A stretch of DNA of 64,000 nt. Origin: Polaribacter gangjinensis (GTDB lineage: Bacteria; Bacteroidota; Bacteroidia; Flavobacteriales; Flavobacteriaceae). Numbering within the stretch: the first letter of the stretch is position 1; the number at the start of each line of letters is the position of its first letter. Of the stretch, positions 52,854 to 61,382 are shown piece after piece. Where the stretch lies: NCBI RefSeq assembly GCF_038024125.1, contig NZ_CP150662.1, forward strand, positions 1,071,501 to 1,135,500. Direction: 5' to 3'. Below the pieces are notes generated by a model. That model saw only the letters and a list, made by a program, of their open reading frames with translations. It was not told the DNA's origin and did not search any database. A program made the translations under genes and the position numbers.

Positions 52854-55772
52854 CTAATCAATAATTGCATCTTGAATTGCTTGCTGAATTTTGGTTCTTA
52901 CACTCGATTTTACCAACTTTGTATTGTTCATATTTGGATACACTCTGTTGGATAAAAACACATACACAATTTCGGATTTTGGATCAGCCCAAGTAAATGT
53001 GCCTGTAAAACCAGAATGTCCAAAACTCTCATCAGAAGTACAACCACAAGTTGCAGCAGCATTTTTTGTCAATTCAGGTTTGTCAAAACCTAAACCTCTA
53101 CGCACTTTTTGTTTGGCAAAATAGCGTTTGTTAAACTTGTCAACAGTTTCTGGATTCAGCAATTGTTTGCCTCCATAATAGCCTTTTTGCAAATATAGTT
53201 GCATAATTTTAGCCACATCATTTGCGTTTGAAAATAAACCTGCATGGCCTCCAACTCCACCAAGCATAGCTGCGCCCATATCATGCACATAACCATGCAC
53301 CAATTGATTGCGATAATAATCGTCTTTTTCTGTTGGGACAATTTGCGATTTATCAAACTTTTCTAGCGGTAAATACGTCATTCTGTCTGCACCTAAAAAT
53401 TGATAAAAAGATTCATCAACCAATGTATTTAATGGTTTTTTATAGCTGTTTTCTAAGGCTTCTTTGAATAAATAATACCCTAAATCACTATACAAATATT
53501 CTTGATTAGCAATAAGATCGGCCTTTTTTATAAGCTTGTAAATGCTGTCTGTATAGGATTTTGTGATGTATAAATTCTCAGCAACTTCTAAAGGATACGA
53601 ATCACTTTTGGTTGCACTGTAAAATTTTGGTGAGTTTTCTTTGGTATTTTTAACTTGCGTTTTTTGATAAAACGGAATCCAAGCTGGCAATCTACCATAA
53701 TGTGACAACAATTCTTTTACGGAAATATTGGCTTTGTTGGAGTTTTTAAAACTTGGTAAAATTTCGAAAAGCTTTGCATTTATGGGAATTTTTTGCTCCT
53801 GCTCTGCTTTCATAATCATAGGCAAAGAGGCTAAAATTTTGGTTAATGAAGCCAAATCATACACATCTGAATTTTTTACAAGGATCTTTTTTTCATCTGT
53901 GTGATATCCATAACTTTTTTGAAAAATTACTTTGCCTTTTCTGGCAACCAATACTTGAAAACCTGGAGCCATTTTTTCTTTTAAAATGGTATCTGCAAAA
54001 GCATCAATTTTGGCCAATTTTTGAGAGGACATGTTTACAGCTTCCGGAATTGTATAGCCCAATCTGCTTAAATTGGGGGTTGCAAAACCTATTCCTTCTT
54101 CAAAATTTTCACCTATTGAAACAGGTAATTTTCCTTTTGCTTGAAAAACTCCAAACAATAATTGCGCTGATAATTCTTGAGAAATGGTACTATTTTGATA
54201 CGAAACCACAATTGATTCAATATTGGTAAAAGACTTGATTTGCAACAAACTATAAGGACTTGTAAAAACATCTAAAATCACATTTTTTACCCGCGCAATT
54301 TCTTGCAACCAAACCAATTCTTTGTCGGTAAACTTATAAGATTTCCAAGGATTTGCATTGGATTTATGAAAACCAATAATCACATGTGAATAGGGTTTTA
54401 ATTTGCTGATTAATCCATCTAAATTTTGATCAGAAATTTCATCAACTTTAGTATAATTTTTTAGCATTTGTAAAAAATCAGTTCCAGCATCATCACCCAA
54501 TTTTACATAAGCAAATTTCTTTGTTTGTAAATCAGTAAATGGCAATTGATTTTGATTATTTTTAATTAGCGTTAATGAGTTTTCAACCAATTTTCTGTGT
54601 AATAATTCATCTTGAATCGTATTTAAATCTTCATTAAGATTCACTAAATCAACTGGTTTGTAGTTTTGCAAACTCAACCAATATTTGGCTTTTAAGATTT
54701 TTTTTACAGAAAAATTAATGCGCTCTTCTGTTAAGGTTTTTAGCATTAAGGCTTGTTTGATGATTTTTACAGTTCCTGGAACATCATTTGGAATTAATAA
54801 CAAATCATTTCCAGCCATAATTGCTGCCAAATTGATTTCGGCTGAGGTTGCATAATTAGAAGCACCTTTCATGTTTAATCCATCAGTAATGATCAAACCA
54901 TTGAAACCTAATTCATTTTTCAATAAATTCGTGATGACGTTTTTTGAAAGTGAAGTAGGTAATTTTGCATCCGATTCTAAACTTGGAACACTCAAATGTG
55001 CAGTCATAACACTAGCAATTCCTGTATCAAATAATTTTTTGTAGGGATAAATTTCTACAGAATCTAATCTGATTTTATCAAAAGAAATTGTGGGTAAAGT
55101 TAAATGAGAATCTGTTGCTGTATCTCCATGACCAGGAAAATGCTTGGCATTGGCTAACACACCCATTTTTTGGATTCCTGTTGAAAATGCAATGGCTTTT
55201 TCGGTAACGTTTTCTTTATTTTCTCCAAAAGAACGATTGCCAATAATGGGATTTTCAGGATTTGTATTAATATCAACAACTGGTGCAAAATTGATATGAA
55301 TTCCCAATCTTTTGCAATGCTTTCCAAGATGTTCTCCAAATTTCTGAATCAAATTTTCATCTTGAATGGCACCTAAAGTCATGTTCCAAGGAAACTTGTA
55401 CGTATTTTTTAAACGCATATCTAAACCCCATTCACCATCAAAACCAATCATCAATGGTAATTTGGAAATTGATTGATATTTATTAGTTAAAACTGCTTGT
55501 TTTTCAGGAGTTCCTTGCATAAAAATCAGGTTTCCAACATGATATTTGGTGATAAGTTCTGATATGAAATCCTCGTGTTTTTTATCAGAATTAGAATACG
55601 CTTGCATCATGAATAATTGACCAATTTTTTCGTCAATTGTCATGTTTTTTAGGATGCTATCAACCCAAATTTCTTGCTTTTGAAAATCGCTCGTTTTCAA
55701 AGGATCTATTCTTTGTGCAACTAAAAGATTCGTAAAAAGGACAAGAAATAATAGAAAAATTATTTTTTTCAT
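52854..55772 (-). CDS. GH3 beta-N-acetylhexosaminidase fused to a beta-lactamase-fold serine hydrolase
   Basis: The 972 residues have a signal peptide (about 1-20, ending LLVAQ). The GH3 domain (about 30-370) carries the NagZ-type motif KHFPGHGDTATDSH at 210-223 and the catalytic Asp297 in LIITDGLN. A middle domain follows, then a class C beta-lactamase/PBP-like domain (about 590-970) with Ser642-x-x-Lys645 (SLTK), Tyr761-Ser-Asp763 (YSD) and HAG at 843-845. The pairing suggests periplasmic or surface muropeptide breakdown by cutting sugar and peptide bonds. The actual activity of the serine-hydrolase part is not known. Confidence 0.9.
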   Translation of the reverse strand: MKKIIFLLFLVLFTNLLVAQRIDPLKTSDFQKQEIWVDSILKNMTIDEKIGQLFMMQAYSNSDKKHEDFISELITKYHVGNLIFMQGTPEKQAVLTNKYQSISKLPLMIGFDGEWGLDMRLKNTYKFPWNMTLGAIQDENLIQKFGEHLGKHCKRLGIHINFAPVVDINTNPENPIIGNRSFGENKENVTEKAIAFSTGIQKMGVLANAKHFPGHGDTATDSHLTLPTISFDKIRLDSVEIYPYKKLFDTGIASVMTAHLSVPSLESDAKLPTSLSKNVITNLLKNELGFNGLIITDGLNMKGASNYATSAEINLAAIMAGNDLLLIPNDVPGTVKIIKQALMLKTLTEERINFSVKKILKAKYWLSLQNYKPVDLVNLNEDLNTIQDELLHRKLVENSLTLIKNNQNQLPFTDLQTKKFAYVKLGDDAGTDFLQMLKNYTKVDEISDQNLDGLISKLKPYSHVIIGFHKSNANPWKSYKFTDKELVWLQEIARVKNVILDVFTSPYSLLQIKSFTNIESIVVSYQNSTISQELSAQLLFGVFQAKGKLPVSIGENFEEGIGFATPNLSRLGYTIPEAVNMSSQKLAKIDAFADTILKEKMAPGFQVLVARKGKVIFQKSYGYHTDEKKILVKNSDVYDLASLTKILASLPMIMKAEQEQKIPINAKLFEILPSFKNSNKANISVKELLSHYGRLPAWIPFYQKTQVKNTKENSPKFYSATKSDSYPLEVAENLYITKSYTDSIYKLIKKADLIANQEYLYSDLGYYLFKEALENSYKKPLNTLVDESFYQFLGADRMTYLPLEKFDKSQIVPTEKDDYYRNQLVHGYVHDMGAAMLGGVGGHAGLFSNANDVAKIMQLYLQKGYYGGKQLLNPETVDKFNKRYFAKQKVRRGLGFDKPELTKNAAATCGCTSDESFGHSGFTGTFTWADPKSEIVYVFLSNRVYPNMNNTKLVKSSVRTKIQQAIQDAIID

Positions 55773-55827
55773 TGGAAAATTATGAGGTCAATTTTGTGAG
55801 GAATATCAGAAATTTTAAACTAAAAAT

Positions 55828-56313
55828 TTAAACCAGAAATCGTTTATGCCAACTTTGCTTTGCAGGAACTTCCCAGTTGTTTTCAAAATCGTCTTTAGTT
55901 GCTACTAAATTATTGAAAACAATGGTTTCTTCATTGATTTTTTTTGATTTTACAAACTCTTGAAATTGTGGTAATTTTATCAAATTTATATTGTCACCAT
56001 CTTTAAAAGTGATGTTCATTTTATCCATCAAATCCAATTGCAATGCTTGTTCTAATTGCTGCACAAAACGCACAGAAGCATCAATAGAACAGCCAGAAAC
56101 ATTGTTGAAATTTTCATCAACTGCTAAAATCAAAAATTGATTATATTTTATTGTAAATGAACCTTTTAAATCATCTCCATGACGTGTCCAATTGTTTATA
56201 AAAGCAGTTGCTTTTTCAGAAATATATTCAATTTCTGAATCAGAAAACGCTCTGTTTGATTGATAAATCCAAACTCTGGAATTGCTTGGTAAATTTTTAT
56301 ATTCGGTGAACAT
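55828..56313 (-). CDS. Conserved flavobacterial hypothetical protein
   Basis: The 161 residues (MFTEYKNLPSNSRVWIYQSN) have no signal peptide or membrane segment. Conserved-looking blocks are LKGSFTIKYNQFLILAVDE and NVSGCSIDASVRFVQQLE, with a single central Cys, and KQSWHKRFLV at the end. Similar flavobacterial proteins are sometimes named ABC transporter ATPase, but there is no Walker A or signature motif here, so I reject that name. It lies 19 bases below the exonuclease gene in the same direction and is probably co-transcribed. Confidence 0.75.
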   Translation of the reverse strand: MFTEYKNLPSNSRVWIYQSNRAFSDSEIEYISEKATAFINNWTRHGDDLKGSFTIKYNQFLILAVDENFNNVSGCSIDASVRFVQQLEQALQLDLMDKMNITFKDGDNINLIKLPQFQEFVKSKKINEETIVFNNLVATKDDFENNWEVPAKQSWHKRFLV

Positions 56314-56332
56314 ACTATTGTTTTTTGAAACC

Positions 56333-57160
56333 TTATTTCTGATTAAACTTCTCTTGCAAAGCTCTTAATTTTTCTGCATCAGACAATTCATTTTTGGTAG
56401 AATTCATGCGCTCTTTAATCTCTTTTAACACTTTTTTGGTATATAAAGGAAAATCGGCATTTTGCATCCAAGCATGATACCCTGGATTTTCTATTAAAAC
56501 TTCTTCTACTGTTCTTCCTTTGTATTTTCCGAATGAAAAAATTTCTTTTCCTTGTTCATTATACAATATAAATCCAGCAAAATCGGCTCTATCTCTATGT
56601 GATGAAAAGTCACTTAAAGCTTCCACCGAATTTTCAATATCATCGTATTTTTCTATTTGTGCTAACAAAATTTCGTAAGTTGCATTGGTATCAGCTTCAG
56701 CACTATGTGCATCTGCCAATTCTTTTCCGCAATAAAATTGATAACCAGCACTCAAAGTTCGTTGTTCTTTTTTATGAAAAATAACTTGCACATCTATGGC
56801 TTTTCTGTTTTTCATATCAAAATCAATTCCTGCGCGCATCAATTCTTCCGCTAATAACGGAATGTCAAAACGATTGGAGTTGAAACCTGCCAAATCACAA
56901 TCATAAATCATATCATTTACAGTTGCTGCCAATTCTTTGAAAGTTGGTTCCATCACTACTTTTTCATTGGTAATTCCATGAATTTCAGAGGCTTCAGCAG
57001 GAATTTCAATTTCAGGATTTACCAACCAAGTTTTGCTTTCTTTGTTTCCGTTTGGAAAAACTTTTAAAATTGAAATTTCTACAATTCTGTCAGTAGCAAT
57101 ATTTACTCCTGTGGTTTCTAAGTCAAAAAATACAATCGGTTTTGTTAGGTTTAGGTTCAA
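56333..57160 (-). CDS. DnaQ-fold (DEDDh) 3'-5' exonuclease
   Basis: The 275 residues start at ATG 57160. Exo I is FFDLETTGVN (Asp13, Glu15). Exo II is AGFNSNRFDIPLL near 93-105, and Exo III is AHSAEADTNATYEI with the catalytic His near 152, making it DEDDh-type. The C-terminal part (about 200-255) has GKYKGRTVEEVLIENPGYHAWM, a DUF3820-like motif. It may be a proofreading-like epsilon subunit or a stand-alone repair nuclease; I cannot tell. The upstream gap of 105 bases to the sigma-54 activator shows no strong -7 box. Confidence 0.88.
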   Translation of the reverse strand: MNLNLTKPIVFFDLETTGVNIATDRIVEISILKVFPNGNKESKTWLVNPEIEIPAEASEIHGITNEKVVMEPTFKELAATVNDMIYDCDLAGFNSNRFDIPLLAEELMRAGIDFDMKNRKAIDVQVIFHKKEQRTLSAGYQFYCGKELADAHSAEADTNATYEILLAQIEKYDDIENSVEALSDFSSHRDRADFAGFILYNEQGKEIFSFGKYKGRTVEEVLIENPGYHAWMQNADFPLYTKKVLKEIKERMNSTKNELSDAEKLRALQEKFNQK

Positions 57161-57265
57161 AATTTAAAATTTTAGATTCAATTGTTTGTGTAAGGTAGTT
57201 CAATTTTGAATATTAAATTCAAAATATTTTAGAACGTTTGAGTGTGTTTCAAAAAAAATGATTTA

Positions 57266-58429
57266 TTATTTCTGAGCAAATAGTTGAATATCCTTTGCAG
57301 AGACTTCTTTTTCTCCAAGAATAATCAAGCGTTCTACAACATTTCGCAATTCACGGATATTTCCTGTCCAATTATATTCTTTTAACAACTGAATTGCCTC
57401 TTTTGAAAACTGCTTTTTTACAGTGCCTTGCTCTTCAGAAATTTTGTCCGCAAAAAAATCGACCAACAACGGAATGTCTTCTCTACGATCATTCAACGCA
57501 GGAACTTTGATTAAAATAACAGCCAATCTGTGATACAAATCTTCTCTGAAATTTCCTTCAGCAATCTCTTTTTGCAAATCTTTATTGGTGGCTGCAACTA
57601 CTCTTACATTTACACTAATATCTTTTTCAGAACCAACTCTGGCTACTTTATTTTCTTGCAAAGCACGTAATACTTTTGCTTGCGCTGACAAACTCATATC
57701 GCCAATTTCATCTAAAAAAATAGTTCCACCATTGGCAGATTCAAATTTTCCTGCTCTGTCTTTTACAGCGCCTGTAAAAGACCCTTTTACATGTCCAAAC
57801 AATTCACTTTCAATAAGTTCTGATGGAATTGCAGCACAATTTACTTCAATCAATGGGGCTTGTGAACGACTTGATTTTTCGTGCAACCAATGTGCAACCA
57901 ACTCCTTTCCTGTTCCATTTGGACCAGTTATTAATACTCTTGCATCTGTATTGGCAACTTTTTCTATAATTTCTTTGATATGAGTGATGGCTTCACTTTC
58001 GCCAATCATTTCGTAATTTTTACTGATTTTTTTCTTCAGTAATTTATTTTCAACCACCAATACTTTTTGCTCCAAAGCATTTCTTACGGTATTCAGTAAT
58101 CTATTTAAATCTGGTGGTTTTGAGATGTAATCAAATGCACCTAAACGCATGGTGTTTACAGCAGTATCCAAATCTCCATGTCCAGAAATCATGACAATTG
58201 GTACTTCAGGTTTTAGCATTTTTGCTTTACCAAGTACCTCAACACCATCCATTTTTGGCATTTTGATATCGCACAAAATCAAATCAAAATCATTGTTTTT
58301 GAGCATTTCTAATCCTTCTAAACCATCTTCTGCTTCTTCAACAATATAGGTTTCATTTTCTTCGGAAATTATTTTTTTCAATACTCTACGAATTGCAGCT
58401 TCATCCTCAATAATCAGTATTTTTGGCAT
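57266..58429 (-). CDS. NtrC-type sigma-54-dependent response regulator without DNA-binding domain
   Basis: The 387 residues have a receiver domain with phospho-acceptor Asp54 (CDIKMPKMDG) and Lys104, a linker, then a sigma-54 AAA+ domain with Walker A GPNGTGKE (169-176), the sigma-54 contact loop GSFTGA (216-221; the usual form is GAFTGA) and Walker B TIFLDE (236-241). The protein stops at residue 387, soon after NWTGNIRELRNVVERL, so the Fis-type helix-turn-helix is absent. It could activate from solution or act through a partner. No histidine kinase is adjacent. The start is ATG 58429. Confidence 0.93.
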   Translation of the reverse strand: MPKILIIEDEAAIRRVLKKIISEENETYIVEEAEDGLEGLEMLKNNDFDLILCDIKMPKMDGVEVLGKAKMLKPEVPIVMISGHGDLDTAVNTMRLGAFDYISKPPDLNRLLNTVRNALEQKVLVVENKLLKKKISKNYEMIGESEAITHIKEIIEKVANTDARVLITGPNGTGKELVAHWLHEKSSRSQAPLIEVNCAAIPSELIESELFGHVKGSFTGAVKDRAGKFESANGGTIFLDEIGDMSLSAQAKVLRALQENKVARVGSEKDISVNVRVVAATNKDLQKEIAEGNFREDLYHRLAVILIKVPALNDRREDIPLLVDFFADKISEEQGTVKKQFSKEAIQLLKEYNWTGNIRELRNVVERLIILGEKEVSAKDIQLFAQK

Positions 58430-58475
58430 GTTTTGTTTTTTAATTTGAAATATGATTGATCTATATTTTATGTAA

Positions 58476-59801
58476 TTATGCTTTGTATTTCAACCATTTA
58501 TATAAATCCTTATAGGTTGGTTTTTTTCCGTACATTAAAATTCCGACTCTGTAAATTTTAGCAGCCAACCAAACCATACCTACAAAGGTAACAATTAATA
58601 AGGTCATAGAAATTGCCAATTCTATCCAAGTAACTCCAAATGGAACTCGCATTAACATGACAATTGGACTTGTTAACGGAATGTAAGAAAATGCGACAGA
58701 AATAGGTCCATGAGGATCGTTAATTACAGTAGCAAAACCCACATAAACTCCCAAAATTAATGGCAACATAATAGGTAACATAAATTGTTGCGTGTCTGTT
58801 TCATTATCAACTGCTGCTCCAACAGCCGCAAAAAGTGAACTGTATAACATATAGCCTCCTAAAAAATAAAAGATGAACAACACAAACATTTTCAACAATG
58901 GTAAACGCATAATTTCATGAACAATCAATTGCATTTTATCAACACCTGCAGCTTGTTTTGCGGTTTCGATTTGTTCAGCTGACAATCCTGAAGTTTGCAT
59001 TTCGGACATATTTACTCCAAAAACAGAAGTGGCAATCGTTCCTAAAATAAGTATTAGAATTCCCCAAATCAAAAATTGCAACAATCCTGCTGAGGCATTT
59101 CCGATAATTTTTCCCAACATCAATTGAAATGGTTTTACTGATGAAACTATGATTTCGATAATTCTGCTTGTTTTTTCTTCAATAACACTTCTCATTACAG
59201 AACTTCCATAAATGATGACAAACATCATTAATAAATAGCCTGAGATTGCACCAACTCCAATTTTTAAACCATTGATTAATTTCGAAGATTCTTCTCCAGA
59301 AAAATTATACATTTTGATGTCGGATTTAATTTTTGAAGAAGCTATTTTATCCAAATCAATTCCCAAATTTGTGAGTTTGTTATTGCGTAATTTGGTTTCA
59401 ATTTTTGATTCTAAAGAATTCATGATCGACAAACCTGGAGATTCTTTTGAATAAAATTCGATGGATGTTGCTAAGATTTCTAAACTGTCAATTTTCGGGA
59501 TATATAACGCTCCATAATAATCACCCGCTTCAACTCGTTTTTTAGTTTCTTCAATTCCCATTGCCGAAAAATCGACATATTGAACCGTTTTTGAATCGGT
59601 AAAATCTTCTTCAGAAAACATTCGTGATTCATCAACATAAACGATTTTTTTTACTTTTTCGTCATTTTTTTTCATCAAAAAATAAACCAAAGCTCCCATA
59701 CCAACTGTGATTAATGGACTTAAAAAAGTCATCACTATAAATGATTTATTACGCACTTTCGCAATAAATTCTCTTTTAATAATTAGTTGTAACTTACTCA
59801 T
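58476..59801 (-). CDS. ABC-2 type transporter permease
   Basis: The 441 residues have an N-terminal membrane helix (about 15-40), a large extracytoplasmic segment (about 45-175) and five to six C-terminal membrane helices. This is the layout of NatB-like exporters. Two bases separate it from the ATP-binding protein gene, so they are translationally linked. The substrate (ion, drug or lipid) is unknown. The start is ATG 59801. Confidence 0.88.
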   Translation of the reverse strand: MSKLQLIIKREFIAKVRNKSFIVMTFLSPLITVGMGALVYFLMKKNDEKVKKIVYVDESRMFSEEDFTDSKTVQYVDFSAMGIEETKKRVEAGDYYGALYIPKIDSLEILATSIEFYSKESPGLSIMNSLESKIETKLRNNKLTNLGIDLDKIASSKIKSDIKMYNFSGEESSKLINGLKIGVGAISGYLLMMFVIIYGSSVMRSVIEEKTSRIIEIIVSSVKPFQLMLGKIIGNASAGLLQFLIWGILILILGTIATSVFGVNMSEMQTSGLSAEQIETAKQAAGVDKMQLIVHEIMRLPLLKMFVLFIFYFLGGYMLYSSLFAAVGAAVDNETDTQQFMLPIMLPLILGVYVGFATVINDPHGPISVAFSYIPLTSPIVMLMRVPFGVTWIELAISMTLLIVTFVGMVWLAAKIYRVGILMYGKKPTYKDLYKWLKYKA

Positions 59802-59803
59802 AA

Positions 59804-60733
59804 TTAGTTGTTTTTACTTACAGCTTCAATAAAAATATCGTTGGCACTTGGTATCATTTCCACAAAATGTTTCACTTCTCCATGATTTGATAAAACTGAT
59901 AACAAATCATTAGAAGATTGATTTTTTGAAAGTTTTACATTGCAAATAAATTCATCACCAAACAATTTAAAATCAGCAGGCAATACCTCAAAATTTTGAT
60001 GTAATAAGGATGAGACTGCTTCTTTATTTTCGGTTGATACACCAATTTGATACACATTTGAACGAAATTTTCGTTTGATATCAATCAATTTTCCGTCTAA
60101 AATTTTGTTGGATTTATGAATCAATGCAATGTCATCACACAATTCTTCAACAGATTCCATTCTGTGTGTTGAAAAAATAATGGTGGCACCTTCATCACGC
60201 AATTGTAAAATTTCTTTCGCAATCAATTGGGCGTTTATAGGGTCAAAACCAGAAAAAGGTTCATCAAAAATCAATAATTTTGGTTGATGCATAACCGTTA
60301 CAATAAACTGAACTTTTTGGGCCATTCCTTTCGAAAGCTCTTCAATTTTTTTGTCCCACCAAGAAGCAATGTCAAATTTTTCAAACCAATATTTCAATCG
60401 TTTTTTAGCATCTTCTTTTGATAATCCTTTCAATTGCGCCAAATACAAAGCTTGCTCACCCACTTTCATGGATTTATACAAACCGCGTTCTTCTGGCAAA
60501 TAGCCAATATCAGCAATATGTTTTGGCGACAAAGGTTCTCCATCCAAGAAAACCGTTCCAGAATCTGGCATGGTAATTTGATTGATAATTCGGATTAACG
60601 ATGTTTTTCCTGCACCATTTGGACCCAACAAACCAAAAACACTTCCTTTTGGAATTTGCAATGAAACGTTATTCAATGCTGTATAATCGCCATACGTTTT
60701 AATGACATTGTTAATTTCGAGTAAATTTTTCAT
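59804..60733 (-). CDS. ABC transporter ATP-binding protein
   Basis: The 309 residues start at ATG 60733 (MKNLLEINNVIKTYG). Walker A GPNGAGKTS is near residue 38, the signature LSKGMAQKVQ near 137 and Walker B KLLIFDEP near 158, with the H-loop in STHRMES. A C-terminal extension of about 90 residues lacks ABC motifs and is typical of NatA-type exporters. It works with the permease at 58476. A perfect minus-strand -7 box (60766-60773) lies upstream, divergent from the MarR-fad operon. Confidence 0.93.
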   Translation of the reverse strand: MKNLLEINNVIKTYGDYTALNNVSLQIPKGSVFGLLGPNGAGKTSLIRIINQITMPDSGTVFLDGEPLSPKHIADIGYLPEERGLYKSMKVGEQALYLAQLKGLSKEDAKKRLKYWFEKFDIASWWDKKIEELSKGMAQKVQFIVTVMHQPKLLIFDEPFSGFDPINAQLIAKEILQLRDEGATIIFSTHRMESVEELCDDIALIHKSNKILDGKLIDIKRKFRSNVYQIGVSTENKEAVSSLLHQNFEVLPADFKLFGDEFICNVKLSKNQSSNDLLSVLSNHGEVKHFVEMIPSANDIFIEAVSKNN

Positions 60734-60765
60734 AGAAAATCCTTTATTTAAAAGTACTTTTTGTA

Positions 60766-60773
60766 CAAAACTA
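60766..60773 (-). promoter_or_regulatory. -7 box of the ABC transporter operon
   Basis: The minus strand reads TAGTTTTG, an exact TAnnTTTG match, 32 bases upstream of the ATG at 60733. Confidence 0.5.
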
Positions 60774-60840
60774 CATATTTTAATGAGATTAGACAGTGAA
60801 TTTTAGCATTCGTTACAGTAAAATAAAATGTTAAATTTAC

Positions 60841-60881
60841 TATGCGCGCATAACTTTTTTTAAATTTACTATGCGTGCATA
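60841..60881. promoter_or_regulatory. Paired palindromic operators (predicted MarR sites)
   Basis: Two 12-base palindromes, TATGCGCGCATA (60841-60852) and TATGCGTGCATA (60870-60881; one mismatch), lie 29 bases centre to centre. Each is preceded by AAATTTAC. The downstream copy covers the expected -33 region of the promoter whose -7 box is at 60893-60900. They are the likely binding sites of the adjacent MarR-family repressor. Confidence 0.75.
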
Positions 60882-60892
60882 ATAAATTTTTA

Positions 60893-60900
60893 TATCTTTG
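60893..60900 (+). promoter_or_regulatory. -7 box of the marR-fadN-fadA operon
   Basis: TATCTTTG, an exact TAnnTTTG match, ends seven bases before the MarR ATG at 60908. Transcription should therefore start within a few bases of the start codon, giving a leaderless or nearly leaderless message. Confidence 0.6.
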
Positions 60901-60907
60901 AACTTGT

Positions 60908-61363
60908 ATGGATAAAAATAGAACAATCGATCATCAATTAAGAGCCACATGGCAAGCAGTTGCAAAAATGTATAATGAGCAAGCTGCAAATCATGGAAGT
61001 ACTATGGCCATGGCTTTCGTTTTATTGAGCATTCACAAAGAAGATGGAACACCCTCAACTGCTTTAGGACCTATGATGGGAATGGAACCCACAAGTCTTT
61101 CACGAATTTTAAAATCAATGGAAGATAAAGGTGCCATTTATAGAGAAAAAAATCCTGAGGATGGCAGAAGTGTAATGATTAAATTGACAGAATATGGCAA
61201 ACAAATGCGAGAAATTTCTAAAGGTCATGTGTATCAATTTAATGATTTTGTGAAATCGCAAGTAACTGAAAATGATCTCGATGGTTTTTTTAAAGTTACT
61301 GCTACTATCAACAAATTAATTGCAGAAAAAAAGATTTTTGAATCAATTCATCAAGAAAAATAA
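60908..61363 (+). CDS. MarR-family transcriptional regulator of a fatty acid degradation operon
   Basis: The 151 residues form a winged helix-turn-helix. The recognition region is TALGPMMGMEPTSLSRILKSME and the wing is KNPEDGRSVMIKLTEYG. The start is ATG 60908, seven bases after the -7 box. It heads the run with fadN and fadA, and the paired palindromes upstream suggest autoregulation. The likely ligand is an acyl-CoA or fatty acid by analogy with other fatty-acid-responsive regulators; this is inference. Confidence 0.92.
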   Translation: MDKNRTIDHQLRATWQAVAKMYNEQAANHGSTMAMAFVLLSIHKEDGTPSTALGPMMGMEPTSLSRILKSMEDKGAIYREKNPEDGRSVMIKLTEYGKQMREISKGHVYQFNDFVKSQVTENDLDGFFKVTATINKLIAEKKIFESIHQEK

Positions 61364-61382
61364 AATTAAAAACTATATTTTA

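Noticed and set aside
55828..56313. Naming this gene an ABC transporter ATPase, as some flavobacterial annotations do
   Set aside because: No Walker A, signature or Walker B motif; a conserved hypothetical is safer.
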